The position numbers and the translations under genes were made by a program. The notes under the pieces are model-generated. The model saw only the letters and a program-made list of their open reading frames with translations, was not told the DNA's origin and made no database searches. Source: Maratus speciosus (lineage: Eukaryota > Arthropoda > Arachnida > Araneae > Salticidae). Taken from it: a DNA stretch of 64,000 nt. The first letter of the stretch is position 1, and every line of letters starts with the position of its first letter. This document shows, in pieces, positions 46,826 to 59,335 of the stretch. Where the stretch lies: positions 2,542,001 to 2,606,000 of the forward strand of contig OZ010792.1 of NCBI GenBank assembly GCA_963932465.1. Reading direction: 5' to 3'.

Positions 46826-47559
46826 TTAAGAAATAATTCAAGTTATTCACTTAATTGCCACCGTGCGAATTGGATAGAATATAATTTGACGTGGCGTTGA
46901 AGGTAACCAATTTTTCTCACTGACTGTTTTTACATGTTGCTCGCTTAAAGGAGCTAAAAATTCTTTCCGGTACAGAACTCGGACACTTACCCCTCAGTTC
47001 CCATGAATCGGGAATCAGTGAACTTTCTAGAATACACCTTTTTTTTTGCAAACGCGCAAGAAATAACTTTCTTTTTGGAATTTAATTTTGTATTGAGCTT
47101 TTTAAATTTGACACATAAAGTCACTCGATTTTGAAGACGATAATGAATACTGCACATGTTTGCCTCTGATGAAATATTTTTCTTCTTCTTGCATTTCAAT
47201 CCTTGGTGCGTGGCCCCGCAGATTTCACCTCTGCCTGTAAACAATTAAATGCGAAAAAAAACAAAAAAAAACTTAATTGCAATAAAATGCCCACAGTAAA
47301 GTAACTATTCCATTTAACTCAACAAGCAATTATTTTTAACTACTGTTGTCCTATTCTTTAATATTTTGATTGCTTTTCACAGAAATGAGAAATTAAACTT
47401 CGTGAATTTAATCTTTCGCTTTGTTGGAGACAGAACAATTACATGACGTTGGAAATGATGGTTAAACAAAAACATGCTTAAAAATACATAAAATATGATA
47501 TGTACCCCAAAACATACTTAAACTTGTCGGATGTGGCAATACCAAAATCTTTCTTCTAT
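46826..47559. other. Unassigned DNA including a duplicated block
   Basis: 46987-47250 is similar to 48540-48800 (see findings). On the minus strand it contains a short Cys/His-containing frame (46987-47244) that I do not recognise with confidence. Confidence 0.4.
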
Positions 47560-48310
47560 GTCGTACATTTTAATACTTTCTGAAAAATGCAGCATAGCAG
47601 CTCCACTGGTTAGGTGATTTACACCAAAATCTTATTAGCAACAACTTACGTCAACTTCTAATTGAATTTCAAGTTTGATGAAAATCCGTGCATTAGTTTT
47701 TGAGATAGAGCTATGGCGGAAATCGTGGAAAATGCAGCATAGCAGCACCACCTTGTAGACGATTTACACCAAAACCTAAACAGCACTAATTTATATCAGG
47801 GACTAACTGAATCTGAAGCTTGATGAAAATTCGTGCATCACTTCCTGGGATAGAGCTTTTGCAATAATAATGAATAATGCAGCATAACAGCGCCACCTAT
47901 TGGGCGATTTACACCAAAAAGTTTAGCAGCACCAAATTATATCAAGGACTAACTGAATCTGAAGTTTTCTGAAAATCCGTGCTTTAGTTTTTGAGATAGA
48001 GCTATTGTGGAAATCATGAATAATGCAGCATAGCAGCGCCACCTGCTGGGCGATTTACACTAAAAAGTAATCAGCGCCAATTTATATCAGGTACTAACCG
48101 AATCTAAAGTTTTGTTAAATTCCGTTCATTAGTTCTTGAGATAGAGCGCCCAAAAAATTTGTGTCACACACAAACAGACAGACATTTTGTAAAAACATGT
48201 TTTTCGTGATCTTTGATCCCTAAAACGTATAAATCCGTCGAAAACCGGAATTCGAAATTTTCACGGATCTAATACTTCCTTCTTGTAAAGATAGAAGAAA
48301 GTGAAAAATA
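47560..48310 (-). repeat. 145-bp minisatellite with hairpin head, minus orientation
   Basis: Units recur at about 47591, 47735, 47881 and 48027 (spacing 144-146 bp). Each contains GCAGCATAGCAGCGCCACC and a block reading GAAAATCCGTGC...GAGATAGAGCT. The right edge (48240-48305) is the reverse complement of the head found at 61003: CGTCGAAAACCGGAATTC and CTTCTTGTAAAGATAGAAG. Confidence 0.85.
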
Positions 48311-48995
48311 AAATGTGATAAATTGACTGTAATTGCATCACGAGGACTTATTTGTTTATTATTTTCTAACATAGTCTTCTTTCTGGAATAACAGCAATGG
48401 TGGAGACGTAATAATTCAATTTTTCAACATGTGAAATTCAAATTTTGAGAAGAAAAAGAAGTCTCAAGATGTTTTGCAAGAAAGTGTAAGCATTGTGATA
48501 GACAATTTGTCTCATCCAGTTTCTGTGAATCACAAAGCAGTAAATTTTCCAGAATACACCTTTTTTTTTCTAAGAGTAAGAAAAAACTTTTTTTTTTTTT
48601 TTTTTGTTTTAACTGTCAATTCTTATTCAGATTTTCAAGTTTGACAGCTGCTAATGTCACTCGATTTTGAAAAAGATAACGAAGACCGCGCAAGTTTGCC
48701 GCTGATGAAATATTAAATGGTAGCGAGTTACTTTTTCTTCTGCGAAATATTTTTCTTCTTCTTTGCATTCCGTTCCTTGGTGTGGTCTCTGCAGATGTTG
48801 TTCCTATTCTATATTTTAAACCCTCGCGTATCAAAAATCGCATCGTTCACATTTAATATGCAGATGAAGTTAAAATTGACTCATCATTCGTACACACAGC
48901 TGTTACTTTTGCCTTTGATTAATTTGGACAAATATCAAGTTCGTTAAATCAGGTTTTTTATTAGCCCCCGGTATTCTATTTCTTTCTCCCACCTA
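48311..48995. other. Unassigned DNA with diverged duplicate of 46987-47250
   Basis: 48540-48800 matches 46987-47250 with an internal expansion. The T tract at 48589-48606 and short frames on both strands have no further support. Confidence 0.4.
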
Positions 48996-48999
48996 TTAA

Positions 49000-49199
49000 C
49001 CCGTTCAGGACCGGCATCTTTTACACCAATTTTATTCGCATGGGACCACTTTTTGTTAATTATTTGAATTAACTTTGTAAATCACAAAAATGTCATAATT
49101 AAATAAAATCAATTTTACTTTTCTTTTTTACTGGTATCAAACTCAAGCGTTTTAAGCACTTTTTGAGGATGTGTATACGCACCCGTGGTCCCGAATGGG
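49000..49199. mobile_element. TTAA-flanked miniature element (CCCGTTCAGGACC ends)
   Basis: TTAA at 48996-48999 and 49200-49203. Ends CCCGTTCAGGACC and GGTCCCGAATGGG are inverse with a few mismatches. 200 bp. Confidence 0.7.
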
Positions 49200-49305
49200 T
49201 TAATGTGTCGTCTCCACAAAATAACGTTACGTTGTATAAGCCAGCCGTAAAACAAAGCAGATGTATCATTGTACGGAATAATCTCTGCTGCAATTGTTTA
49301 AACTT

Positions 49306-49691
49306 CTAGCATTGCATATTTTGAATTTTTATACCGTCGTATGGAAATAAAGTACTTTTTAATGCAATTTGTTTGAAAACTGCATCTTCATTTATTTTTG
49401 AGATATTAATTTTTTTGTAGTTTTTAGCACCATTTGTTTCATTTTGACAACTCAAGTACTCCATTTCTGTAGAAAGTAAAGGGAAAATAGTTGAAAAATA
49501 ACAATTATATCTTTTTGTTGTCATTTTCCCATAAAAACTGAAGAAAAAAATATGTAATTAACAAACGTGCTATTTTGAGAAAAATATAAATGAATGATTT
49601 TTGATAAAACAGGGAGCTATTATAAACTAAATTTAATTTTAAGTATCTATATTAATGTTACAAACAAATGAAGGCGAATCATGAGATAGCC

Positions 49692-49725
<34 letters not shown>

Positions 49726-49882
49726 CTAGATTTGTGTATAATTTTGAGATAGTGACGTAATATGCGTACTTTACTGTAGATGTTGTTTGATACTGGATCG
49801 CAAATGAGGAATTCTTCAGTGGATGCAGATGACGTCATTTTATATAAAATAAAATCGCGTGTTTTAAGTCTTAAAACTGAAC
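49306..49882 (+). repeat. Helitron (TCTATATTATAAAG family) interior fragment
   Basis: Collinear with 23280-23715: the ACCGTCGTAT block, the ATTAATTTTTTTGTAGTTTT block, a GACGTCATTTTATA block, then a TCTTAAAnCTGAA block. Both ends are missing, and a T tract lies at 49694-49723. Confidence 0.6.
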
Positions 49883-49884
49883 TA

Positions 49885-50231
49885 CAGTAGAGTCCGATTA
49901 TCGGAGTCCCGCTTAACCGAGTTGCCGCTTTAACCGAGTTATTTTCTTCTGATGAACTGATGGCTTCCATTATCAAGAAACAGCCATTATAAATGAAGTG
50001 TCAGGTGAAAATGAAAGAGCAGCCGTAAAAAAAAAGGCCTTTTTTTCTCCCAATCCTGACCAGAAAATCAGAGTTCTAACTTTTTACGACTGCTCTTTCA
50101 TACTCACCTGACACTTCATTTATAATGGCTGTTTCATAATAATAGAAAATAGAAGCCATCAGTCCATCAGAAGAACAGGATCCATTCCAAAGATATAAGC
50201 TCGATTAACTCGGATAATTGGGACTCTACTG
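49885..50231. mobile_element. pogo/Tigger-type miniature element, palindromic
   Basis: Ends CAGTAGAGTCCGATTATC and its inverse (with mismatches), flanked by TA at 49883-49884 and 50232-50233. CAGTAGA-type ends with TA duplication are typical of pogo/Tigger elements. The interior folds back on itself (ACACTTCATTTATAATGGC and its inverse). 347 bp, no transposase. Confidence 0.85.
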
Positions 50232-50233
50232 TA

Positions 50234-50546
50234 TCTATATTTATATACATATATTTTTTTTTTCATCGGGAGCGATACTAAATTCTGAAAAAGCAGAATT
50301 CCTGTTCTCTAGTTATTATTATTTGTGTCTGAAATCCTTGAGGACCAATTACAATAAATGTCTGCATTTCAAAGGGAGTGGGTAGGGTAATATTTTTTTC
50401 CCTAATTCAAATGTAAAAAGAAAAAAAAATGGAATAAACGATAAAATAATATAATAATAATAATGGTAATTGTGACGAAGTCGTATAAGTTTGTTTTCAA
50501 AATATAATTAATGAAAATAATGCTTCCCAACTACAAACAATCATAA
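50234..50546. other. Unassigned AT-rich DNA
   Basis: Nothing recognised; short ATA/TAA microsatellites near 50445-50465. Confidence 0.5.
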
Positions 50547-50900
50547 CCCTTTAAGACCGGAACATTTTTGGTAGAAATAAAAATTTTGAAGGTTTCCCCT
50601 AATTAATAGGATCCTATTTGATTGAATTTGTTTTTAAATACCCGATGTCAGGTTATGCCAAGGGCGGAACGACGCATTTCTGTGGTTTAGGATCACCTAC
50701 AGGATTAATAATTAGACAAGATATAAAAACTAAAAATTTAATGCACATCGTTATAATATGACTGCATTAATGTCAGCCATAATAAATGATGTAATACAGT
50801 CGAATTTTATAATAAGAAGAAATAAAAGCCGATATGTCCAGCACAATATCCAACATACAGACGCTCTAAACGCGTATCAACAGATGTTCTGAGCTTGTTG

Positions 50901-52228
50901 TAGAGGTCTGCACGGACCGGAATTTCCAGGTCCGGGCCCGGCCCGGTGTAAAAATTGGAAGTTCGGCCCGAGCCCGGCCCGACACAATTTCTACAAAAAA
51001 AAAAAAAATCCGTTTTTTCTCAAGATACAATTAAGATTCTTTTAATGTACATACATACATATTCATATTTCTACATACATATTTATGGAAACATTTTACA
51101 GTATTTTTTACATTATTATGATGTTCGCAAAACAGAAAACACACAATAGTAAACATTAACGATTACTTACAGTGTTTTAGTCATCGTGTCTACAGACATT
51201 TTAAAATGGGAAATAAGGATTCATTAAAAGATTAATGGAGTTCAGAATAATGAATTAAAAACATGATAACTTTTGAAGCTGTATAATAAAAAGTAGATTT
51301 GTGAAAATATTTATCTTATTTTTAAGGCTTTTCTCAAATCCAAAGGAGCTACATTTCAACACATTTATGAATTCATTTCTTTTCGGAAACGCGTAAGATT
51401 GGCAGGTATTCTTATTCAGAAGCTATGTAAATGTCGTTTTTTTTCATAGATAAAAGCAATATATCTTTCTGAAAATACTGTCAAAGTTAGCGTTTTGAAT
51501 CGAATTTCCGGAAGCGATAGCACAAGAAAGGAGAAAAACGTACAGTCACGTGACAAGAATCTCTGTTATCTCTGAAAGTAATTTATCAAATATGAAAAAG
51601 CTATTCGTTTCCAAATGCCTTCAATAGGCAGGCCTGTCAATTTTATGCCTTTATAGTTAAAAATGAGTCAGAAAATATGTCTGAAAGTTTCGCATTGTTG
51701 AGCAGTGAATATGAGAACCGCCTTAAGGTATATTTCCAAAGATACTGTTAAGAGAAGTTCATTATCACTATTAATACTACAAAACACAATGACTGTCCTA
51801 CGCATCCTGAGATCGATTAAGACCAGTTCCGTCCCGGCACGAGTCTGCTGAAAAAAATTAAACTCGGAATCCGACATCTTGTAACTGTACGATGCCGATC
51901 TCTACGATAGACATGTTACATTTCTGTATTGATGTTTTTAAACTCGCATCGGCTCGTGACGCACATTTATACTTCTCGAAAAATCATATTCATTGAAAAT
52001 GGCTCGTATTTTATCTGCTTCGCTTGAATTCTTATATCGGGCAGATAGGCCCGATTAATTTTTTTGCCGACCGGCCCGGCCCATTTATTTTGTCTGTCGG
52101 CCCGGCCCGTTGAAAAAATTGTCCTAATTCTGCCGGGTCGGCCCGGCCCGTTTGAAAATTCGCCTTTAGCGGCGGTACGGCCCTGCGGTACGGGCCTCGG
52201 GCCAAGCCCGGGCCCGTGCAGACCTCTA
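50901..52228 (+). mobile_element. hAT-like element (TAGAGGTCTGCACGG ends)
   Basis: Ends TAGAGGTCTGCACGG and CCGTGCAGACCTCTA, flanked by GCTTGTTG (50893-50900) and GCATGTTG (52229-52236), which agree at 7 of 8 bases. GC-rich GGCCCGGCCCG repeats follow each end. A related copy in the opposite orientation is at 55030-56194. It contains a TTAA element at 51326-51722. No intact transposase. Confidence 0.8.
51326..51722. mobile_element. TTAA-flanked miniature element (GGCTGTTCTCAA family)
   Basis: TTAA at 51322-51325 and 51723-51726. Ends GGCTTTTCTCAAAT and ATATGAGAACC, diverged inverse copies. It shares the GTTGAGCAGTGA, CCGGAAGCGATAGC and CTTATTCAGAAGC blocks with other family members. 397 bp. 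Confidence 0.8.
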
Positions 52229-52327
52229 GCATGTTGTCATGAACGGAGACATCACAAGACCGGCGTAGAAAAAGTACCGTTTTCGCGACACGATAAATAG
52301 TGCGATATAAAATCCATTATAAATATA

Positions 52328-53129
52328 GGGTAAAGTGACCATATTTCGTCCCCCCAGTAACTTTTAGGCCCTCAAGGTTGTAATTTTCAGTGAAAACGTA
52401 CCAAATTTGGACTTTTCATAGACTAACTACCCACGCACATAGAAACATAGGCAAATATCGTAAAAAAAGTTTAACAATGCGAAAAATTGTTTTTTCAAAA
52501 ATATCTGAAAACTGCAAAAGAAAAATAATGGTCCCAATTTCGTCCTCCCAAAAAATCCAATACGCCGAGGTTTAACTTATAACTAAATCAAAATTTATTA
52601 CTAAATGAGTAAGTAATTTAATTTACGTTAAAGCAAGGCACATAGAAATGTACTAATTATCAGTGGAAGAATAACATAACGGAACATTAACCATCCAAAC
52701 ATGAAGAAAAAATTGTCATGAAAAAGCATTTATAATTTCGTCCCCGGGATGAAAATAAGAACTGCAAGGGGGCGAAATTGGGACCACGCTATTTCCCAAT
52801 ATGGCGGTGCTTCAGTTCCCGTAAGAGGAACTGAGCGTCCTAAAACTCACTGTAGCTACTGTCAGCATCTTACCTACGTAAAATACATGCAATGAATAAG
52901 AAATAAACACGTACAGTACAATAAATAACGTCCTACAAACGACATAATAAGAACTCAGGTCTTCTAAAAATAGGAAATTCGGCGTCTTTAATTTAGGTAT
53001 GCGTTTTGGCGAACGAAACTTTCAATACTGACCCCTTTTACCTTCCGTCTCCTGTGCCTTGTGTGATAAGTGGCGTCACTTTCGCAGAAGCCGAGAAGTT
53101 AAGGGGGACGAAATATGGGCACTTTACCC
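52328..53129. mobile_element. TA-flanked miniature element (GGGTAAAGTG ends)
   Basis: Ends GGGTAAAGTGACCATATTT and its near-perfect inverse, flanked by TA at 52326-52327 and 53130-53131, so Tc1/mariner/pogo type. The start GGGTAAA is shared with the pogo element at 2185. AATTTCGTCC recurs internally at several places. 802 bp, no transposase. Confidence 0.85.
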
Positions 53130-53434
53130 TATAATTATAGCTCAAAATTAAAAAATATAGATACTGTCCATATTATGTCCATATCATATGTCCATATGGT
53201 AGTTTTTCGTTTTCTATTGTATAAAGATAAAATTAAAAAACGTAAAAATTCTCCGTAAACAAAATGAAAAAAAAATTTTCCTCTTTTTGTGCGATTTAAA
53301 GTCGAGCCTGCACCCACAGAATTGCCTGGATCCTCCTTGGCATAGCCTGACATCGGATATTTTTTAAAGTGTTTTTTTCAATCAAATGTGATTCTATTAA
53401 TAAGGGGAAACCACCAAAACTCTTCCGGTCTTAA

Positions 53435-54200
53435 GGGGTCTCAGGACTCTTAAAATTGGAAAAAAGGAAAAAAAAAGACCATTTTTAACATTTAACATCT
53501 TAAAATGTATTTCATTTTAAGAAACAATTTTTATTGGATTTGAAAGGTATAAGTATGTTCTTTCATTTCATGTATTTAAAAAAATTGCAAGATTCAGAAT
53601 TCGCATTTACAGGGGCTCCAAACTGTCAGACATTGGCAGGAAATTGGCATTACAGATTACGCGCAGGATTGCAAAATAAATTTTGTAGCTAGAAGGAAAA
53701 TTTTGGTGCCTACTTATACTTCAGATTGTAATAATTACCCTGAACCTAAATAAATTTATATTTAAAGTATTTTTATATTTAGAATACAATTTTTTTTTTT
53801 TTTTTTTTTTTTTTAGCTAATGCAAAATTTAGAAAATTTCAACAGTGTAATCACGTAAAATATAAACATTTTTTTGAACAATAAAAAAGAAACTTTAGGT
53901 TCAGTTTATACAGACTTGTATGAAACATATGTTTCGAAAATTTCATGAAAAAATATTCGGAAGTTTTTGAGATATCGTGCGTGTTACGGCCAAAAACATC
54001 ATTTGGAGATAAAATGACTTCAAAGTTTCGGAAACGCCGCTTCAGCTATTGAGCGGGTATCATTCTAAAAGTCATAACTTCTGTTCTAATGGGAATTTCA
54101 AGGAAACAATTATACCAAAATGTTCAGAAAAGTAAAGAGTTTAACATGTAAAAAAATTTAAATTTCAAAAATTTTAAATATTTAAGAGTGCTGAGACCCT
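53435..54200. mobile_element. TTAA-flanked miniature element (GGGGTCTCAGGACTCTTAA ends)
   Basis: TTAA at 53431-53434 and 54201-54204; ends GGGGTCTCAGGACTCTTAA and an inverse with a few changes. It inserted into the TTAA that lies inside the right terminal repeat of 50547-54208. 766 bp, with a T tract at 53788-53814. Confidence 0.85.
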
Positions 54201-54212
54201 TTAAAGGGTTAA

Positions 54213-55029
54213 ACGGTAAAGCTCAGTATTCTGAACGTGCTGGATAATGTTTCATAATTTATGCTTCACATAGGACATTTCTTTGTTATTTCTTTCTAAG
54301 TATTCGAATTTTTTTTATCCGAGTTCTTTGCCACAATCTGCAGATAGGTATAATTGGAATATTGAGGAGTCTTCAATGGGGTAAAATAGATTTTTGGAAA
54401 GTTAAAAAATTTTCAAGGGAATTAGAAATCTGGCGTAAAAAAGGAAATTGCCGTTTTCTGAAGAGCGTTTCTTTTTGATTATGAAAAAAGACAAATTTTG
54501 GTTAAAGAGGGGGAAAAATGTAAATTAGTTTTCTGTCGGGCGATTTTTAGCAAAATTTTAAACTTCTAAGATTTTAACCTAAGGGATAGTTGTAGTTCTA
54601 TAGTTTGTCTAAACTAGAAGAATGCGAAATCAATTTGACGGAAGTTGTCAACATAAAAGGAAAAACTTGGGACATCGTAATTTCCGCAAAAACATTGTCG
54701 CAGATTAACGGTTCATTGAAAAGGGATTATAAGAGGAATAAATGAATCAAAATTATTAAAGCAAGACTGGAATTGGGGAGAAATTTCAAAATAATTTTTA
54801 AAATTGCGCTTTTAACGATTGGTGTCAAAGAATATTTTCAGATGAATCAAAATTTAATCATTTTTGAGCTGTTGAAATATCAATACGTGAGATGTACAAA
54901 GTACAAAGGGTGAAAGATATAATGGAAATTACACTCGTGAAACATTCATATGCATGCTCCTTATGTTATGCATGATACATTGAATAATTTATCATGTAGA
55001 TGTCAAAAATATATCCAGAAAGGATAATT
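54213..55029. other. Unassigned AT-rich DNA
   Basis: Nothing recognised. Confidence 0.5.
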
Positions 55030-56194
55030 CAGAGATCTACACGGGCCGGCCCGTGGCAGGGCTCGGGCCTATTTTCATTCACGGCAGTCGGGCCGGGACG
55101 CGCCTGGTCCCAACTCTTTTCGGGTCGGTCCGGGCCTAGTGACTACTTTTTTCCTGAAGGACTGGACCGGGCCTAACTTATTTTTCTGTACAGAACCGGT
55201 ACTGGTTTCATTCCTAATCTTCACGGCCCAAAATTTTCAGTCCTAATTTTGACCCATCCCGTATGAAAATCATTGTCTCGGCGTGGCTTGATCCGTTCAA
55301 AGGCCAGTAAAATTAGACATGGCCCAAAAACGTTTGCAAAAATTTATACATTTTTAAATGGCTATTATTCTACAATTAAAAATTAAAATTTATTCTTTAA
55401 AAAACAATTAGGTTTCTACGCTTATTAAAATGTAGCTAAATTAAAATATAGTGAAACGTGTGAAAAAGAACCTGCCTATGACGGAACCCTGTTTTAAACT
55501 GAAAAACGTGTTGAACCATGCAAAATTAATATACTAATACGTAAGAAAAGAATTTAGAATACATTTACACTTGCTAAGAAGTAGAGATGGGAAATAGAGC
55601 TACTTTTGGTTAACAGGTTACATCGTTCCACACTTGCACAAGTAACAGGTTACATCGTTCCACACTTGCACAAGTAACGGGCTGGGTCGGGCCGGCAAAA
55701 AAATTGAACGGGCCTGTGGGGCCGGGCCGATAAAAAAATTAAGCGGGCCTACCGGCACGATATAAGAATTTAAATAAGCCCATTAAATATGAGCCATTTT
55801 CAATGAATGATTTTCACTAGAAGAAGTGCAAATGCGCTTCACGAGCGGATGCGAGTTTGACAAAATCAATACAGAAATGTAATATGTCCATCGTAGAGAT
55901 CGGCATCGGACAGTTAAATGGTGTCTGTTCTCTGATCCAGGGTTTAATTTTTTCAGCACACTCGTGCCGTGCCGAGATCATGCTTGCATTTTTTTCTACC
56001 TACTCGTGCCGGGACGGAACTGGTCTTAATCGTTCTTAGGATGTGTAGGGCAAGCATTATTTTTGTAAAAGTATTGTAAAAGTTTGTAAAAGCCGGGCCG
56101 AGCCTGTTTTCACTGATTTTTGTACGGGCCTGGCCGGAAACTGTGAAAATGTAAACGGGCCGGGCCTGGAAATTCCGGTCCGTGCAGACCTCCA
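55030..56194 (-). mobile_element. hAT-like element (TAGAGGTCTGCACGG family), diverged copy
   Basis: Ends CAGAGATCTACACGG and CCGTGCAGACCTCCA. The block at 55945-56037 (CACTCGTGCCG, GGGACGGAACTGGTCTTAAT) is the reverse complement of 51815-51855, so this copy is inverted relative to 50901-52228. No clear target duplication remains. A 32-bp tandem pair (AACAGGTTACATCGTTCCAC...) lies at 55612-55675. Confidence 0.65.
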
Positions 56195-58142
56195 ACTCAC
56201 GTTCAGACTCCGCGTCCTCTAAAAGCATGTTAATATGCCCTATTTAAAAAGGATTACCCAGTTACGGAAGATTGAGTGACAAACAGCGGTGATTTTCTGT
56301 AGTCGGTTTGTCATGCTTTTTCGTTTGACTGTGACACATTTCGATTCCCAATCCGCTGTCGCGACATCTGATGTCTGTTTTTTTTTGGGGATTGATAAGT
56401 AAGATCAGTTACACATTTGAAAATCAGCGTGTGTAAAATGGTTTAGTAAAAAATGTCATTATCTCTCGGACTTTTATAATGATGCCAAGGACAATATTCT
56501 TCCTTTTTGTTCGAGTTTATAAAAATTCGGCTGCTTGGGAATAACATTCATAACTGCGGCATTGAAAATCACCGTATTTTAAAAGTTTACGCTTATATTT
56601 TATGTTTATTGGAGTTTTAGATATTTTCAGAAACAGGTATAACTTATGCATGGGTTTTTTCCTCTATTTTAATGCACCTTCATGCATATTTTCATGTAAT
56701 ATTTTTAAAATGTAAATTGTTTATCTTAATTAATAAGTATATAAGAATTTTGTAATATGAATTTATCGAATAGTAATTCATGCAAAATAAATCTAAAGTA
56801 CTTTACGCATGCATTTATCTGTATTTATGCTGCATCAAATGATGAAATATAGGCTTAGATGTTATATATTACCGCGGCCGCCGTCTTGGATTTCTTGGTG
56901 ATTTTTTGTTGGCGTTTATCGATAAGGCAATACCGACGAGTGACGTGTTCTGGCAACCCCTTGAAGCCTAACACGCTCATAAATCGCTGCTTGGTGACAT
57001 TTACTACTTGGCCGGAAAAGGGGTTTGAAATGATGAAATATATAAACAAACTTGATAACGGTCCTAGTTTTACGCTGTATGTGATTCCGATTGTAGCGTC
57101 ACATGAATATTGTCAATAAGAAAATCGTTTTAATATATGACGTAATTTCCACCATTAAATGCATTTCGCTTGTAATCGTGAAATGAGCTTCCGAATAGCA
57201 CGGAATTAGTTAATGGATCTGACTTCCTTAGACTAGAGTATTTTTTGAAATCTAAATCAAGAAGACAGGTAATATGCCGGGATGTCAGGGATGAATGCAC
57301 CGGGAACCCAGATTTCGCTCTAGAATATAAGTGCAATTCTGGGGGGGGATGCAGGCAGTATGCAACTGTATCACCCTTAAATTTTTATAGGACAATTACA
57401 TTGTAATAATGTAATTTTGTTTTCACGTTTGTCACTAGCAGATTGAAAGCCGAGAGAAATATATCTGTAAAAGTTTGCGAAAAAGCTGTAGAGGAAATCC
57501 TTTTTGTTTTTTCAAGATACGTTGTGACACATGTACCTAATTCTTTAAAAATGTTTTCTTTTCTGTTTTAAATATTTGCGGATTATTTCTAGGTTTGCTA
57601 CAGTGGAAATAGACAAAATATTAAATTATATACTAAGCCTTTAGATTGCGTACAATAACAAGAGTTAGCACAAGTTATTTCTTGAAAATATTCGAGCTAA
57701 AAGTCTTCTTATATTTTAAATGGTTCCTTCACGTCATTTTAATACTTGTAAGAATGATTAATTGTTTGCAAGATTAAATATTTGTAATAAATATAACAAT
57801 GTAAAATGTCAATCGTATTCCGTTCAACGATCGGCCAACAATGAGACAAATAGTTTCTAAGAGTGAAATTTTCTTGTATTCATCAGTAGTAGGGAGAACA
57901 ACAAACGGATACGTTGGAATACGTAATACGTTACAGCTCTCCGCTAATACTAATTTATATATTAAAAAGAAAACACGTAGTTTCTACGACAAATTTTCAA
58001 CGTCTTCGACAACTCTTCTGCTCTCCAGTGGTAAATATTTTGCGATTAGTTCATAATGTTTAATATACTTAATGTACCCTAAAGAATATCAAGTAAACAG
58101 AAGAAGATAACAGCGCGACAAGATCGTTTGTACGATAGGGTT
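56195..58142. other. Unassigned DNA, about 1.9 kb
   Basis: No coding region or element ends recognised on either strand. It is the longest stretch in the window without an assigned repeat and could be host unique sequence. Short frames at 56859 and 57841 have no recognisable features. Confidence 0.5.
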
Positions 58143-59335
58143 CAGGGCCGAAACTAGCCTTTATGGCGCCCGGGGCAAGCATGGATTTTGGCGCCCCCCC
58201 CCCCCCCCTCCACTACAAAGTAAATTTACAAAAACAATTTTACTAAGTATCTAATAGACAACTTATTATTAAATTTAAAATATATAAAACTGAACTACGT
58301 AATCAGCTTTGCCAAACATTGATTCATTAAAACCTTGAAAACGGAATCAAAAGGATTTTTTTTTTCTTGTATAGGCCTAAATGAGGTCAACATCTTGCTG
58401 TACGTTTGTATTTTTTCATCATAGTAGGTTTATTGTGTAATAGATGTGTTACCTGCTATGATAAAAAATGTTTAAAGCGGAATTTTTCCCGATTCTTGTG
58501 ATTCCCTCTTAGAAACTTTTACTACACCTCAGCCTCCTCACAAATGATGAGTCTAGATACGACACTGCAGGGTGGCAAAAAGCCTAGAAATGCCAGAAAG
58601 ACGAGAAAAAAAATCATTTTGGGCGATAAAGGCGGGGGCTTTGCTTTTCTAGATATGACGTGACGTCCTGTGCAAGATTTTTTACCGTCCCACTACAAAT
58701 GCTGTACTCTTAAACAAAAAACGGTTTTACTAAGAATTTTACTTTGTGCATTTCCCCTCCTGTTCGTTTTTATTGTCCGGGCAGCCATCGCCCATAGCAA
58801 GACGGAAAAAAAAAAAAAAAAAAAAAAAAAGAAACTCAACGCTGCTTAGCGGAAAAACAACAAATAGCTTTCATGGAATTTTTTTATCTAATAGAAAACT
58901 CAGACTGTGAGGGGTCGCTTCGCACTTGTTAGTTATCAGTAGTGGACAGTGTCCGACAATAGAGATTGACCTTGAAAAATGGTAGTGATTTTCCTACACA
59001 GGAAGTGAAAGATACAAGGCAAAGGTGAAGATGAAAGGCATAGTCATGATACTTTTGGAATGGGAGAATGAAAAAAGCCTTTTTTCTTATTCATTTGCAA
59101 TTTTGTATTGTAGATGAATCTTTTTATCTATTTGTAAAGTGTAATGCATTTGATTAAGTTTTCCTTTAAATTTTCCGGCTGCGAGACATTTTTGTACAAA
59201 TTTCGTATATATATATACATTCTTGTATCAAACGTCAAACAAAATCTTCATTCTGGCGCCCCCTTCACCTTCTGTTAAAGCGGCGCCCGGGCCATGTGCC
59301 CCCCTGCCCTCCCCCCCCCCCTAGTTTCGGCCCTG
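58143..59335. mobile_element. DNA element with CAGGGCCGAAACTAG ends, non-autonomous
   Basis: The left end CAGGGCCGAAACTAG and the right end CTAGTTTCGGCCCTG are exact inverse copies, followed on each side by GGCGCCCGGGGCA-type, C-rich subterminal stretches. Flanks share GGGTT (58138-58142 and 59336-59340). The ends look hAT-like, but only 5 duplicated bases can be seen, so the superfamily is uncertain. No transposase; contains an A run at 58807-58830. Confidence 0.75.

Larger units (their letters stand above)
50547..54208. mobile_element. TTAA-type element (CCCTTTAAGACCGGAA ends) with three direct insertions
   Basis: The left end CCCTTTAAGACCGGAA follows ATAA (a probable mutated TTAA, 50543-50546). 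The right end is its inverse, split by an insertion at its internal TTAA, and finishes before TTAA at 54209-54212. The arms continue inward (GGTTTCCCCT, ATTAATAG, CGATGTCAGG, TATGCCAAGG), giving over 100 bp of inverted repeat. Insertions: 50901-52228, 52328-53129 and 53435-54200. No transposase recognised. Confidence 0.8.
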
